Shown here one piece after another: positions 28,837 through 37,467 of a stretch of DNA of 64,000 nt. Each line of letters opens with the position of its first letter. Within the stretch, counting starts at the first letter, position 1. The stretch covers positions 124,001 to 188,000 of the forward strand of contig JAIKZQ010000006.1 in assembly GCA_024682075.1 (NCBI GenBank), read 5' to 3'. A model generated the notes under the pieces. The model did no database searches. It saw nothing but the letters and a program-made list of their open reading frames with translations, and was not told the DNA's origin. Source of the DNA: Lachnospiraceae bacterium (lineage in GTDB: Bacteria > Bacillota > Clostridia > Lachnospirales > Lachnospiraceae). Position numbers and translations under genes: made by a program.

Positions 28837-29919
28837 ATGGCAGCAGCTACATTCGGAAATATCGTTAATTCATACGGACTAAAGAGCAACGGCATGAATG
28901 CCATTGATGTCGTCAGCGGAATACCCGTCAGGATAAGTAATTACAAGGGTAATGCTACCGTGTATGTCTATTGCGGCAAGGATAACGTGTCTGACATACT
29001 GCCTCATCTGCAGACGGCTGCCGACAGTGCAGGGATCAGAAAACCCACCGCTGCAGGTGAAGCGATATCCTTTAATTTCAAATCTGCAAGACTTGCGGTT
29101 GATCATTACGGCAAGATAAGGGATATCCTTATTGCCAATGCAGGTCTGTTCAATCTCGACAAGTGTCCCTACTGCTTCATGGGAAACTGTGATGTTGCGG
29201 GAATGTACCAGTCAAACTCCGCAAGGAGAATGCACAGACAGTGCTATCTCAACATGAGAAATTCCAGCATGGAAATGGTGTCATCCGGGCAGGGCAATTA
29301 CCTTACGGGAATTCTTGTTGCCCTTCTTTTCGCGATCGGCATGATCGCACTCGGAAGCCTCTGTGTCATCGGCGGAAGGATGATCTTTTACATTCTTTAT
29401 CTCGGATTTCCTCTTGCTATTGCCAGCGGATTCAGGATCGGAAAAGGACCATACGGCGCCAAGGGAACGTTCTGCCACATGACGATCAGCGTTCTTGCGA
29501 TCTTTGGATATTTCTATGTCATGGGTGTTTATTGGGCTTATGAGACCAATCCCAAGCTTAACATTATAGAGCATGCGATGAACTTTAATAAGATATGGAA
29601 TATCATCACCAGTCCCGTGTTCATGAAAAATAAAGACATGATCCTTCAGACGGTACTTCTCGTTGTGGGTCTGCTTATCGCTCTTGCGGCAAATCCGACA
29701 TCCAGGAAATCGGGACAGAAGAACATATCGCAGAACGACGTCTTCATCACTCCGCTCGTTACTCCGAACACCGGTTTCAGCGGAAATGACACATATCATG
29801 CTTTTGAGTATCAGCAGTCCCAGGGTTATACCGATCAGACCGCAAGTGACAGTCAGACCACCTGGGTAGATCCTTACGCAAATGCGGGCTCCGGAGATAA
29901 TGAAGGAAAATCAGAATAA
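28837..29919 (+). CDS. Membrane protein of unknown function with a Cys/His cluster
   Basis: 360 residues. A soluble N-terminal domain (1-105) is followed by a possible zinc site (CPYCFMGNC, Cys110/113/118, with His133 and Cys136). Four or so hydrophobic helices follow (about residues 153-285) and then a Ser/Gln/Thr-rich tail that looks disordered. I recognise no family. GAGGTGAGAAAG precedes the ATG and lies next to a hairpin repeat. It shares the Cys-motif-plus-membrane layout with the rhomboid-like gene at 9.8 kb, but the two are not clearly homologous. Confidence 0.65.
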   Translation: MAAATFGNIVNSYGLKSNGMNAIDVVSGIPVRISNYKGNATVYVYCGKDNVSDILPHLQTAADSAGIRKPTAAGEAISFNFKSARLAVDHYGKIRDILIANAGLFNLDKCPYCFMGNCDVAGMYQSNSARRMHRQCYLNMRNSSMEMVSSGQGNYLTGILVALLFAIGMIALGSLCVIGGRMIFYILYLGFPLAIASGFRIGKGPYGAKGTFCHMTISVLAIFGYFYVMGVYWAYETNPKLNIIEHAMNFNKIWNIITSPVFMKNKDMILQTVLLVVGLLIALAANPTSRKSGQKNISQNDVFITPLVTPNTGFSGNDTYHAFEYQQSQGYTDQTASDSQTTWVDPYANAGSGDNEGKSE

Positions 29920-29923
29920 GAAC

Positions 29924-29953
29924 TTGACTTTTGGGTATTTCTGATTATATACT
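29924..29953 (+). promoter_or_regulatory. Sigma-A-type promoter for rpsU
   Basis: TTGACT and TATACT are separated by 18 bases, followed by a leader of about 70 bases before the rpsU start. Confidence 0.65.
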
Positions 29954-30030
29954 TTCAAAGTACGCGACCCGGCGTAAATATTTTAAGAATAACCCTGCAG
30001 TACAAAGGGACTGAAGGGAGGTAAGAGAAA

Positions 30031-30207
30031 ATGTCATCAGTACAGGTTAAAGAGAACGAATCACTTGACAGCGCTCTTCGCCGCTTTAAGAGAAGCTGCG
30101 CAAAGGCTGGCATCCAGCAGGAGATCCGTAAGCGTGAGCATTACGAGAAGCCCAGCGTAAAGCGTAAGAAGAAGTCTGAAGCTGCAAGAAAGCGCAAGTA
30201 TAATTAA
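30031..30207 (+). CDS. rpsU: 30S ribosomal protein S21
   Basis: 58 residues, fully recognisable S21: it begins [20 protein letters not shown] and ends in a basic tail ([15 protein letters not shown]). It binds the 30S subunit near the anti-Shine-Dalgarno end of 16S rRNA. GGGAGG lies upstream of the ATG, a near-consensus promoter precedes it, and a strong terminator follows, so it forms a single-gene unit. Confidence 0.96.
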   Translation: MSSVQVKENESLDSALRRFKRSCAKAGIQQEIRKREHYEKPSVKRKKKSEAARKRKYN

Positions 30208-30213
30208 GTTCTT

Positions 30214-30245
30214 AAGGCCCCCTCAATCCGGGGGCCTTGTTTTTT
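30214..30245 (+). terminator. Rho-independent terminator of rpsU
   Basis: A perfect 9-bp stem AAGGCCCCC / GGGGGCCTT with a 7-base loop, followed by G and six T. Confidence 0.95.
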
Positions 30246-30272
30246 CTGAAGCTTTAGATGTAAGGAGAAGAA

Positions 30273-31172
30273 TTGGATATCCTTGTCTGGATAATACTGG
30301 CGCTTGCTGCCGCCGTCATATGGATATCTGCTTTCGATTCAAACAGATTCACCGTGTCTGAATACGAATTCACGGATGCAAGGATCGTAAAGCCTCTTAA
30401 GATTGTCTTCCTCTCGGATCTTCACTGCAAGATGTACGGATACGGGGGGACATTTCTGCTGGAACGCATCAGGGAGATAAATCCCGGCCTGATCCTTATA
30501 GGCGGTGACATGATCACGGCTTATCCGGGACATGAAACGGAGAAGGTCTCCGAATTTTTGAAGAAATTAAACGGTGATTATCCGGTCATTTATTCTTTCG
30601 GAAATCATGAACTCAGGCTGAAGATCTATCCCGAAAAATACGGTCAGATGTGGGAAGGCTATACAAACGCATTGTCCGGGTTCGGGATGCGGATACTGGA
30701 AAACGAAGTTACGGAGCTCCCTGAATCCGGAGTTAACGTGATTGCATTTTCCGCCGACAGAAAGTATTACAAGAGATTTGCAAAAGAAGACATGGATCCC
30801 GGGTATATAAGCGGAAAAGTCGGAAAACCCGCACCCGACAGGTTTAACATTCTGCTCGCCCATGACCCGTTCTATTTTAAATCATATGCATCATACGGTG
30901 CTGAACTGACGCTTTCCGGACATGTTCACGGCGGGATCGCCAGGATACCCGTGCCGGTTTCCAAAGACGCAAAGGAAAAAGGCGCCCATGTGATGAGAGG
31001 AGTCATTTCTCCGAGGCTGAGGCTTTTCCCGAAATACGATTCCGGAAGATTTGACGAAGACGGCAGGACGATGATCATATCAAGGGGGCTGGGAACGCAT
31101 TCTTTTCCCATAAGAGTCTTCAATCCCGGAGATCTTGTGGTCATTGATTTAAAACCCGAAAATGGAGTATAA
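30273..31172 (+). CDS. Membrane-anchored metallophosphoesterase
   Basis: 299 residues. One N-terminal hydrophobic helix (ILVWIILALAAAVIWISAF) is followed by a calcineurin-like phosphoesterase domain with all the metal motifs: FLSDLHC, GGDMI, GNHE, LAHDP and SGHVHGG. This is the YaeI/YkuE-like group; the substrate is unknown. The start is TTG, chosen because AAGGAG lies 6-7 bases upstream. It is followed by scpA after 12 bases, so the genes are probably co-transcribed. Confidence 0.88.
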   Translation: MDILVWIILALAAAVIWISAFDSNRFTVSEYEFTDARIVKPLKIVFLSDLHCKMYGYGGTFLLERIREINPGLILIGGDMITAYPGHETEKVSEFLKKLNGDYPVIYSFGNHELRLKIYPEKYGQMWEGYTNALSGFGMRILENEVTELPESGVNVIAFSADRKYYKRFAKEDMDPGYISGKVGKPAPDRFNILLAHDPFYFKSYASYGAELTLSGHVHGGIARIPVPVSKDAKEKGAHVMRGVISPRLRLFPKYDSGRFDEDGRTMIISRGLGTHSFPIRVFNPGDLVVIDLKPENGV

Positions 31173-31184
31173 TCTGAAGCTGTT

Positions 31185-32063
31185 ATGGCTATACCTGTAA
31201 AGCTTCAGGTGTTTGAGGGGCCCCTGGACCTTCTCCTTCACCTGATCGAGAAAAATAAAATAGACATATACGATATCCCCATCGTTGAGATAACGGAGCA
31301 GTACCTGGAATACATCAAGCAGATGAAAGAAGAGAACATGGACATCTGCAGTGAGTTCCTGGTCATGGCGGCAACTCTTCTGGACATCAAGTGCAAGATG
31401 CTTCTGCCCATAGAGGAAAATGAGGAAGGAGAGCCCGAGGATCCCAGAGCCGAGCTTGTTCAGCAGCTTCTTGAGTACAAGATGGCACGTCAGCTTTCTC
31501 TTGAACTTAAGGACAGGCAGATGACTGCAGCTCAGGTCATTTACAGGACCAGATCCGTTCTCCCCGATGAGGTCAGGACTTATGAGGCTCCCGTGGATTA
31601 TGATGAGCTGAGAGGCGACATGACACTCCCTAAGCTTCATGAGATATTCAAGGCGATGCTCATGAGGCAGGAGGACCGGATCGATCCCATCAGAAGCCGT
31701 TACGGCAATATCGAGAAGGATGAGATTGACATGGACGAGAAGACACTTTTCGTTCAGGCCTATGCAAGAGAGCACAGGACTTTCTCTTTCAGAAAGCTGC
31801 TTGAAAAGCAAAGAAGCAGGGCCGAACTCATTGTCACTTTCCTTATCGTTCTCGAGATGATGAAGAGCGGAGAGATAACCGTCGTTCAGGAAGACATAAA
31901 TGACGACATCACGATCATATCCAATTTCGGGGATGACAATTACTCCGGTGCATCCGAAAACGAGGAAGATATCGCTGACGAGATGAGCGGGGAAACCGTG
32001 GCAGATCCCGAAGAGATAGCGGACATGGTCGAAGAAGCAGTTAGTGAGGGAATGGATTCATAA
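31185..32063 (+). CDS. scpA: Segregation and condensation protein A
   Basis: A 292-residue kleisin that bridges the SMC ATPase heads in chromosome condensation. The N-terminal signature FEGPLDLLLHLIEKNKIDIY and ITEQYLEYI are diagnostic, and the C-terminal winged-helix region (FLIVLEMMKSGEITVVQ) is present. An acidic tail of about 50 residues extends past the usual end. Its stop overlaps the scpB start by one base. Confidence 0.96.
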   Translation: MAIPVKLQVFEGPLDLLLHLIEKNKIDIYDIPIVEITEQYLEYIKQMKEENMDICSEFLVMAATLLDIKCKMLLPIEENEEGEPEDPRAELVQQLLEYKMARQLSLELKDRQMTAAQVIYRTRSVLPDEVRTYEAPVDYDELRGDMTLPKLHEIFKAMLMRQEDRIDPIRSRYGNIEKDEIDMDEKTLFVQAYAREHRTFSFRKLLEKQRSRAELIVTFLIVLEMMKSGEITVVQEDINDDITIISNFGDDNYSGASENEEDIADEMSGETVADPEEIADMVEEAVSEGMDS

Positions 32064-32632
32064 TGGAATTAAGTGCGGTTCAGAGTGCAATTGAAAGCAT
32101 ATTATTTGCAATGGGCAATTCCGTGGAGATCAGCAAGATCGCCGAGATACTTGATGTTGAGACGGGACTTGTCGAGGAAGCTCTTGATATTCTTGAGGAT
32201 AAGTACAAAGCCGATGATTGCGGAGTCGCTCTTGTCAGGCTTGAGAATGCCGTGCAGCTGTGTACAAAGCCCGAGAACTATGATTATCTGATCAAGATCA
32301 CCAAGGCAAAGCCCAAGTTCTCCCTGTCGGATACGGTTCTTGAGACTCTTTCGATAATAGCTTACAAGCAGCCTGTCACCAGGATCGAGATTGAGAAGAT
32401 AAGAGGCGTGTCCTGCGAACATGCGGTAAACAAGCTTCTTGAGTATGACCTGATCAAGGAGTTCGGAAGACTGGATGCTCCCGGCAAGCCTATACTTTTC
32501 GGCACCACTGAGAATTTTCTCAGATGTTTTGGAGTCAACTCTATTTCGGATCTTCCCCAGATCACTCCGGATCAGGTTGAGGAGTACAAGAAGGAAGCAG
32601 AAGCCGAGATCAGCGTAAAACTGGATATCTGA
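32063..32632 (+). CDS. scpB: Segregation and condensation protein B
   Basis: A 189-residue partner of ScpA in the SMC-ScpAB condensin, with two winged-helix domains (ESILFAMGNSVEISKIAEIL; ETLSIIAYKQPVTRIEIEKI, then RGVS). The reading frame directly abuts scpA. The length is normal for the family. Confidence 0.96.
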   Translation: MELSAVQSAIESILFAMGNSVEISKIAEILDVETGLVEEALDILEDKYKADDCGVALVRLENAVQLCTKPENYDYLIKITKAKPKFSLSDTVLETLSIIAYKQPVTRIEIEKIRGVSCEHAVNKLLEYDLIKEFGRLDAPGKPILFGTTENFLRCFGVNSISDLPQITPDQVEEYKKEAEAEISVKLDI

Positions 32633-32668
32633 CGCTGTTTTATGCTCAGATGACTTAAAGATAGTGTC

Positions 32669-33415
32669 ATGGATCAAAATGAAACCCGAAAAGGAATGAT
32701 ATACAGACATCCCTGGGAACTCAGCAGGACCCGGATGCTGATCAGAGAGTGGAAGCCTTTTGTCGACAGTCTCGGTGATGCCGGACCGGATACGATCAAA
32801 TGCGTTAATGTCGGTGCAGGCGATCTCTTTTTTGACGATGAATTCATAAAGACCGATAACAGGATCGAAGTCTGCGCCGTGGATATCGGATATGAGATCG
32901 GTGACGGGGAAGTTGTCACAAAAGGTTGCAGGCGTCTTGCCAAAGATATTGATGACTACACGGATATAGATCATTTCGATTATTCCGTGATGATGGATTC
33001 TCTTGAGTATATTCCCGATGACCGCGGGTATATTGAAAAACTTGCCTCCAGAGTAAAAAGCGGAGGATATATGTTCTTCACTTTGCCTGCATATAAGGAT
33101 CTTTTTTCGGATCATGACCGCCACGTCGGCAATAAGAGAAGATATGACCGGGAAGAAGCGGAAAGTTTTTTTTCGGACATTGAAGATATTGAAATGATCA
33201 GATCCAGGTATTTTTATTTTTCCCTTTATCTGATAAGGAGGTTTCAGGTCAGGACCGGATCAAAGATAGATCCTGACCGGAAGATCACAACGGGCTGGAA
33301 ATATAAAGAAACCGGCTTTGTTTCAAGACTTGTTACGGGATTGCTGAATCTGGATTATAAACTCGGAAAACATCTGCCCGGATTATCTCTTATGATAATC
33401 TGCAGGAAAAAATAA
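32669..33415 (+). CDS. SAM-dependent methyltransferase, class I
   Basis: 248 residues. A Rossmann-type SAM-binding region can be seen (CVNVGAGDLFFDDEF with a following acidic strand AVDIG), then FDYSVMMDSLEYIPDD and the strand SGGYMFFTLPAYKDLFSDHD, as in SAM methyltransferases acting on lipids or sugars. The substrate is unknown. It lies 36 bases after scpB and is followed by a terminator, so it probably ends this transcription unit. Confidence 0.75.
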   Translation: MDQNETRKGMIYRHPWELSRTRMLIREWKPFVDSLGDAGPDTIKCVNVGAGDLFFDDEFIKTDNRIEVCAVDIGYEIGDGEVVTKGCRRLAKDIDDYTDIDHFDYSVMMDSLEYIPDDRGYIEKLASRVKSGGYMFFTLPAYKDLFSDHDRHVGNKRRYDREEAESFFSDIEDIEMIRSRYFYFSLYLIRRFQVRTGSKIDPDRKITTGWKYKETGFVSRLVTGLLNLDYKLGKHLPGLSLMIICRKK

Positions 33416-33447
33416 GACCGGTCGTATTTATCATATGTGATCATATG

Positions 33448-33487
33448 CAGGGACGGAGTTCGTAGGGAAATTCCGCCCTGTTTTTTA
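33448..33487 (+). terminator. Rho-independent terminator
   Basis: CAGGG / CCCTG and an inner CGGA / TCCG stem, with one bulged A, are followed by six T. Confidence 0.8.
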
Positions 33488-33490
33488 TTC

Positions 33491-33519
33491 TTTAAAAAAT
33501 CAATCCGGTATGATATAGT
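33491..33519 (+). promoter_or_regulatory. Possible promoter of the Na+-decarboxylase operon
   Basis: TTTAAA and TATAGT are separated by 17 bases, located just after the preceding terminator and about 75 bases before the first carboxyltransferase ATG. The -35 box is weak. Confidence 0.45.
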
Positions 33520-33601
33520 GATTAAGATTGAAAAAATGGGGAAGAATCGGTTTTTGGTCTTTCCTCTTTATATCAAAATATAAAAATCTGGAGGAAAAAA
33601 C

Positions 33602-34957
33602 ATGAGTGGTACTTCAAAAGCCCTCGGACGCATCGCATCCCTTCTCGACGATTCCAGTTTTGCCGAGATAGGGGCTCTCGTCACAGCAAGATCAACGGAT
33701 CTTAATACCGATCCCAAGGCTCTTGCATCTGACGGATGTGTTACGGGGTACGGAACAATCGGCGGCAGATGTGTGTATGTCTACAGCCAGGATGCATCAG
33801 TCCTCGGAGGCAGCATCGGCGAAATGCATGCACGCAAGATCGTAAATCTTTACGATATGGCTATCAGGACAGGTTCTCCTGTGATCGGAATAGTCGACTG
33901 CGCCGGAATGAGACTTGAGGAAGGCAGCGATGCTCTTTATGCATTCGGCAGGATCTATGGCCGCATGACAAAGGCTTCGGGCGTGATCCCTCAGATCACT
34001 GCAGTAGTAGGTAATTGTGGCGGAGGTGCCGGCCTTTTCTCCGGACTTTCCGATTTTACTTTCATTTCAAAAGACGGCAAGCTTTTCGTGAACGCACCCG
34101 ATTGTCTTGCAGGCAACTATACTGCCAAGAACGACACTGCAGGTGCCGCATTCCAGTCCGAGATCGGTAATGCTGACAGCTACGAGACGGAGGCTGAACT
34201 CTTTGCAGCCGTAAGACAGCTTGTTTCCGTTCTTCCTTCCAACAACGAGACTTCCAATGATGATGAGCAGTGCACCGATGACCTTAACAGGCTTCTTGCT
34301 GTCACCTCTGCATCATCTGCTGCAGCGCTTGTCGAGAATATCGGCGATGCAGGTTCATTCGTTGAAGTCAGGTCTAAATTCGCTCCTTCAGTCGTTACCG
34401 CATTTGTCAAGCTTGACGGAGTCCTTACAGGCGTTGTTGCCAACAATGCCGAAGTATCCAAGGCTCTTACCGCAGATGCTTGCGACAAGGCTGCTGATTT
34501 TGTTAAGTTCTGTGATGCATTTGACATCCAGATCCTTTCACTTACCAATGTAAACGGATTCGATAATACCGTTGAGAATGAGAAGAGGATCGCAAGAAGC
34601 GCAGCTGCACTTGCTGCAGGATTCGCTTCCGCTACCGTTCCCAAGGTTAACGTTATCGTTGGCGATGCCATCGGAAATGCTGCCAACATCATGAATGCCA
34701 AGGCGCTCGGATGTGACATGACCATCAGCTGGGATAATGCGAAGGTAGGTATCATGGATGGCAAACTTGCTTCCCAGATCACCGGAACTTCAGCATCCGA
34801 TATTGATGCGGGAATGTCCGGAGCATGTGATGCAGCACGCCGCGGATATGTGGATCAGGTCATTTCTGCAGCAGATACCCGTAAGTATGTCATCGCTGCA
34901 TTTGAGATGCTTTATTCCAAGAGCGGAGAAGTATACAAGAAGCACACATCAATTTGA
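33602..34957 (+). CDS. Carboxyltransferase subunit (MmdA/PccB-like) of a biotin-dependent Na+ decarboxylase
   Basis: 451 residues with the tandem crotonase-like carboxyltransferase fold: N-terminal half GSIGEMHARKIVNLYDMA and CAGMRLEEGSDAL, C-terminal half NEKRIARSAAALAAGFASAT and MNAKALGCDMTISW. It is shorter than typical methylmalonyl-CoA decarboxylase alpha (about 510 residues). It should move a carboxyl group between an acyl-CoA and biotin. It heads an operon with an OadG-like lipoprotein, a biotin carrier, OadB and OadA-like subunits. The acyl-CoA substrate cannot be read from the sequence. GGAGGAAAAA precedes the ATG. Confidence 0.85.
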   Translation: MSGTSKALGRIASLLDDSSFAEIGALVTARSTDLNTDPKALASDGCVTGYGTIGGRCVYVYSQDASVLGGSIGEMHARKIVNLYDMAIRTGSPVIGIVDCAGMRLEEGSDALYAFGRIYGRMTKASGVIPQITAVVGNCGGGAGLFSGLSDFTFISKDGKLFVNAPDCLAGNYTAKNDTAGAAFQSEIGNADSYETEAELFAAVRQLVSVLPSNNETSNDDEQCTDDLNRLLAVTSASSAAALVENIGDAGSFVEVRSKFAPSVVTAFVKLDGVLTGVVANNAEVSKALTADACDKAADFVKFCDAFDIQILSLTNVNGFDNTVENEKRIARSAAALAAGFASATVPKVNVIVGDAIGNAANIMNAKALGCDMTISWDNAKVGIMDGKLASQITGTSASDIDAGMSGACDAARRGYVDQVISAADTRKYVIAAFEMLYSKSGEVYKKHTSI

Positions 34958-34971
34958 GGAAGGGCAGTTAT

Positions 34972-35808
34972 ATGAAGAAAATAAGAATCGTCCTTTTATC
35001 GGTTCTCCTCGGACTAATGCTGTGTGCCTGCGGCGAAGAAGAGCCGTTAAGCAGTATTGATCAAGGCAGGGTCGATAATGTCATAAGTATCATTAATGAC
35101 ACAGAGATCGTCGACATCTTAAGCGAGATGGGGCAGAATCCCCAGTTCATTGAGCAGGTCTTCGGCGTGAAAGCCGATTATGACAGCCTTACTCCCGATG
35201 AACTCAGCTCTTTTGTGTATACCCTGTCCAGCAGCGTCGCTCAGTATCATTATTCAAGCGGATATATAAGAGCTGACGGATATGTAATCGCAAATGCGGT
35301 GTCCAGCTTCAGAAGAGGATTTGCCGAGACCGGTGCCATACTTGAAAAAGGCCAGCCGGTAGCTCATATGAACGGTAATGAGATCATTGTCGATGTTCCT
35401 GTTATTTGTGAAAACAGAGAGGCAGAGATCGAATTCATCTTCAGAAACGATCTTACCAATCCCGAAATGCTCAGTGCATCCTTAAATGCAGAGTATTCAA
35501 TGGCTGAAAAGATGGAGAAGGCCGGTCTCAATACGGTCATAGGTATGGGCACGGTTTTCGTGATGCTCATTCTCATATCCTTCATCATCTCCCTGTTCGG
35601 GCTCTTCTCCGGACACGGCAAGAAGCCTGACAAGACAGAAGAGAGCATCAATAAGGCTGTTGAACAGATAGAGAAGAATGAAACGGCTGAGCTTGCTTCC
35701 AACGAAGAACTTGTGGCTGTAATCGCTGCTGCGATCGCGGCATATGAGGGAACATCCAATACGAACGGATTCACCGTCCGTTCCATCAAGAAGATCAAGA
35801 GACAATAA
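34972..35808 (+). CDS. OadG-like small subunit / lipoprotein of the decarboxylase
   Basis: 278 residues. A lipoprotein-type signal (MKKIRIVLLSVLLGLMLCAC) is followed by an extracytoplasmic domain of about 150 residues, a single membrane helix (about 188-213, VIGMGTVFVMLILISFIISL) and a cytosolic tail (EELVAVIAAAIAAYEG). The helix plus the IAAAIAAYEG tail are characteristic of OadG/gamma subunits that anchor the biotin-carboxyltransferase to the OadB pump. ATG at 34972 is chosen because AGGAAGGGC precedes it; an upstream in-frame TTG (34954) is rejected. The large external domain is longer than in classical OadG. Confidence 0.8.
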   Translation: MKKIRIVLLSVLLGLMLCACGEEEPLSSIDQGRVDNVISIINDTEIVDILSEMGQNPQFIEQVFGVKADYDSLTPDELSSFVYTLSSSVAQYHYSSGYIRADGYVIANAVSSFRRGFAETGAILEKGQPVAHMNGNEIIVDVPVICENREAEIEFIFRNDLTNPEMLSASLNAEYSMAEKMEKAGLNTVIGMGTVFVMLILISFIISLFGLFSGHGKKPDKTEESINKAVEQIEKNETAELASNEELVAVIAAAIAAYEGTSNTNGFTVRSIKKIKRQ

Positions 35809-35828
35809 TTTCCGGAGGATAAATAACC

Positions 35829-36197
35829 ATGAAAAATTATACAATTACCGTTAACGGAACCGCATATGCAGTAACTGTCGAAGAAGGCGGATCAGCACCC
35901 GCAGTCGCAGCACCCGCAGCTCCCAAGGCAGCAGCTCCTGCACCTGCAGCAGCACCCGCACCCGCTAAGAGCGCAGGCGCAGGCTCCATCAAGGTTGAAG
36001 CCGGTGCAGCAGGAAAGGTTCTTAAGATCGAGAAGAAGGTTGGCGATGCAGTAAAGAAGGGTGATGCGGTTGTAGTCATCGAGTCCATGAAGATGGAGAT
36101 TCCCTGCGTTGCACCTGAAGACGGAACCGTTGCAAGCATCGACTGCAATGCCGGTGATTCCATTGATGCAGGTACCGTACTCGCAACACTTAACTGA
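35829..36197 (+). CDS. Biotin carboxyl carrier protein
   Basis: 122 residues: an N-terminal segment, an Ala/Pro-rich flexible linker (about 22-50) and a biotinyl-lipoyl domain with the biotinylation motif ESMKMEIP (Lys88). It shuttles the carboxyl group between the carboxyltransferase subunits and the OadB pump. GGAGG precedes the ATG. The linker is typical of GcdC/MmdC-type carriers. Confidence 0.94.
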   Translation: MKNYTITVNGTAYAVTVEEGGSAPAVAAPAAPKAAAPAPAAAPAPAKSAGAGSIKVEAGAAGKVLKIEKKVGDAVKKGDAVVVIESMKMEIPCVAPEDGTVASIDCNAGDSIDAGTVLATLN

Positions 36198-36217
36198 TGT
36201 TAACAAAGGAGTAACAG

Positions 36218-37369
36218 ATGGATTATTTGCTTACCACGCTGGACAACCTGGTTCATCAGACGGCGTTCTTCAATCTCACGATTGGAAACTACATAATGAT
36301 CGCGGTTGCCTGCTTTTTCCTTTTTCTTGCCATCGGACTCAAAAAGGAACCACTTCTTCTTGTGCCCATCGCATTTGGCATGCTGCTCGTAAATATCTAT
36401 CCCGACATCATTCTTTCTGCTGAAGATGCTCCCAATGGTGCCGGCGGACTTCTGTACTATTTTTACAAGCTCGATGAGCTTGCCATTCTTCCTTCACTCA
36501 TCTTCATGGGTGTCGGAGCACAGACCGATTTCGGTCCCCTTATTGCCAATCCCAAGAGCTTCCTTCTCGGAGCTGCAGCACAGTTCGGTATCTTCGTAGC
36601 ATACTTCGGAGCTATCGCAATGGGATTCAACGATAAGGCAGCTGCTGCTATCTCCATAATCGGCGGAGCAGACGGTCCTACATCCATCTTCCTTGCAGGA
36701 AAGCTCGGACAGACCGCACTTCTCGGTCCCATTGCCGTTGCAGCATATTCTTATATGAGCCTTGTGCCCATCATCCAGCCTCCCATCATGAAAGCCTTCA
36801 CCACCAAGAAGGAGAGAGCTATCAAGATGGGTCAGCTCAGACCGGTTTCAAAGCTTGAGAAGATCCTTTTCCCCATCATCATCACCATCGTCGTGTGCAT
36901 GGTGCTTCCCACCACTGCTCCTCTTATCGGAATGCTCATGCTTGGTAACCTCTTCAAGGAGAGCGGAGTTGTTCGTCAGCTCACCGAGACCGCATCGAAT
37001 GCGATGATGTACATTGTTGTTATCTTCCTCGGAACCAGCGTCGGTGCAACGACCTCTGCTGAGGCATTTCTTAACTGGGATACCATCAAGATCGTTGTTC
37101 TCGGACTTGTTGCTTTTGCATTCGGTACTTTTGCCGGAGTCATGTTCGGTAAGATCATGTGCATTGCGACCGGAGGCAAGGTCAATCCTCTTATCGGTTC
37201 TGCAGGAGTTTCCGCAGTTCCCATGGCAGCCAGAGTTTCTCAGCAGGTCGGATCCGAAGAAGATCCCACCAACTTCCTTCTCATGCATGCAATGGGACCT
37301 AATGTTGCCGGAGTTATCGGTACCGCAGTTTGTGCCGGAACCTTCATGGCAATGTTCGGAGTATTCTAA
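36218..37369 (+). CDS. oadB: Na+-translocating decarboxylase beta subunit (OadB/MmdB/GcdB)
   Basis: A 383-residue integral membrane protein with about 9-11 helices that couples carboxybiotin decarboxylation to Na+ export. Family motifs include GVGAQTDFGPLIANPKS, IGGADGPTSIF and GSAGVSAVPMAARVSQQVG, the last with the Asp/Ser/Thr residues implicated in Na+ and proton handling nearby. It follows the biotin carrier by 20 bases. This gene shows that the operon is a primary Na+ pump rather than a soluble transcarboxylase alone. Confidence 0.95.
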   Translation: MDYLLTTLDNLVHQTAFFNLTIGNYIMIAVACFFLFLAIGLKKEPLLLVPIAFGMLLVNIYPDIILSAEDAPNGAGGLLYYFYKLDELAILPSLIFMGVGAQTDFGPLIANPKSFLLGAAAQFGIFVAYFGAIAMGFNDKAAAAISIIGGADGPTSIFLAGKLGQTALLGPIAVAAYSYMSLVPIIQPPIMKAFTTKKERAIKMGQLRPVSKLEKILFPIIITIVVCMVLPTTAPLIGMLMLGNLFKESGVVRQLTETASNAMMYIVVIFLGTSVGATTSAEAFLNWDTIKIVVLGLVAFAFGTFAGVMFGKIMCIATGGKVNPLIGSAGVSAVPMAARVSQQVGSEEDPTNFLLMHAMGPNVAGVIGTAVCAGTFMAMFGVF

Positions 37370-37467
37370 ACAAGGGATTCGATTCGAAATGCGATTTATG
37401 CTTGCATAAATGAGCATTGAAGGATCAAAAGCCGGCGTTTAGTTGATTATATTGAAAGGATAAAAAA

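Noticed and set aside
32102..33124. A 340-codon minus-strand open frame across scpB and the methyltransferase gene
   Set aside because: It spans two plus-strand genes with clear family motifs and has no ribosome binding site.
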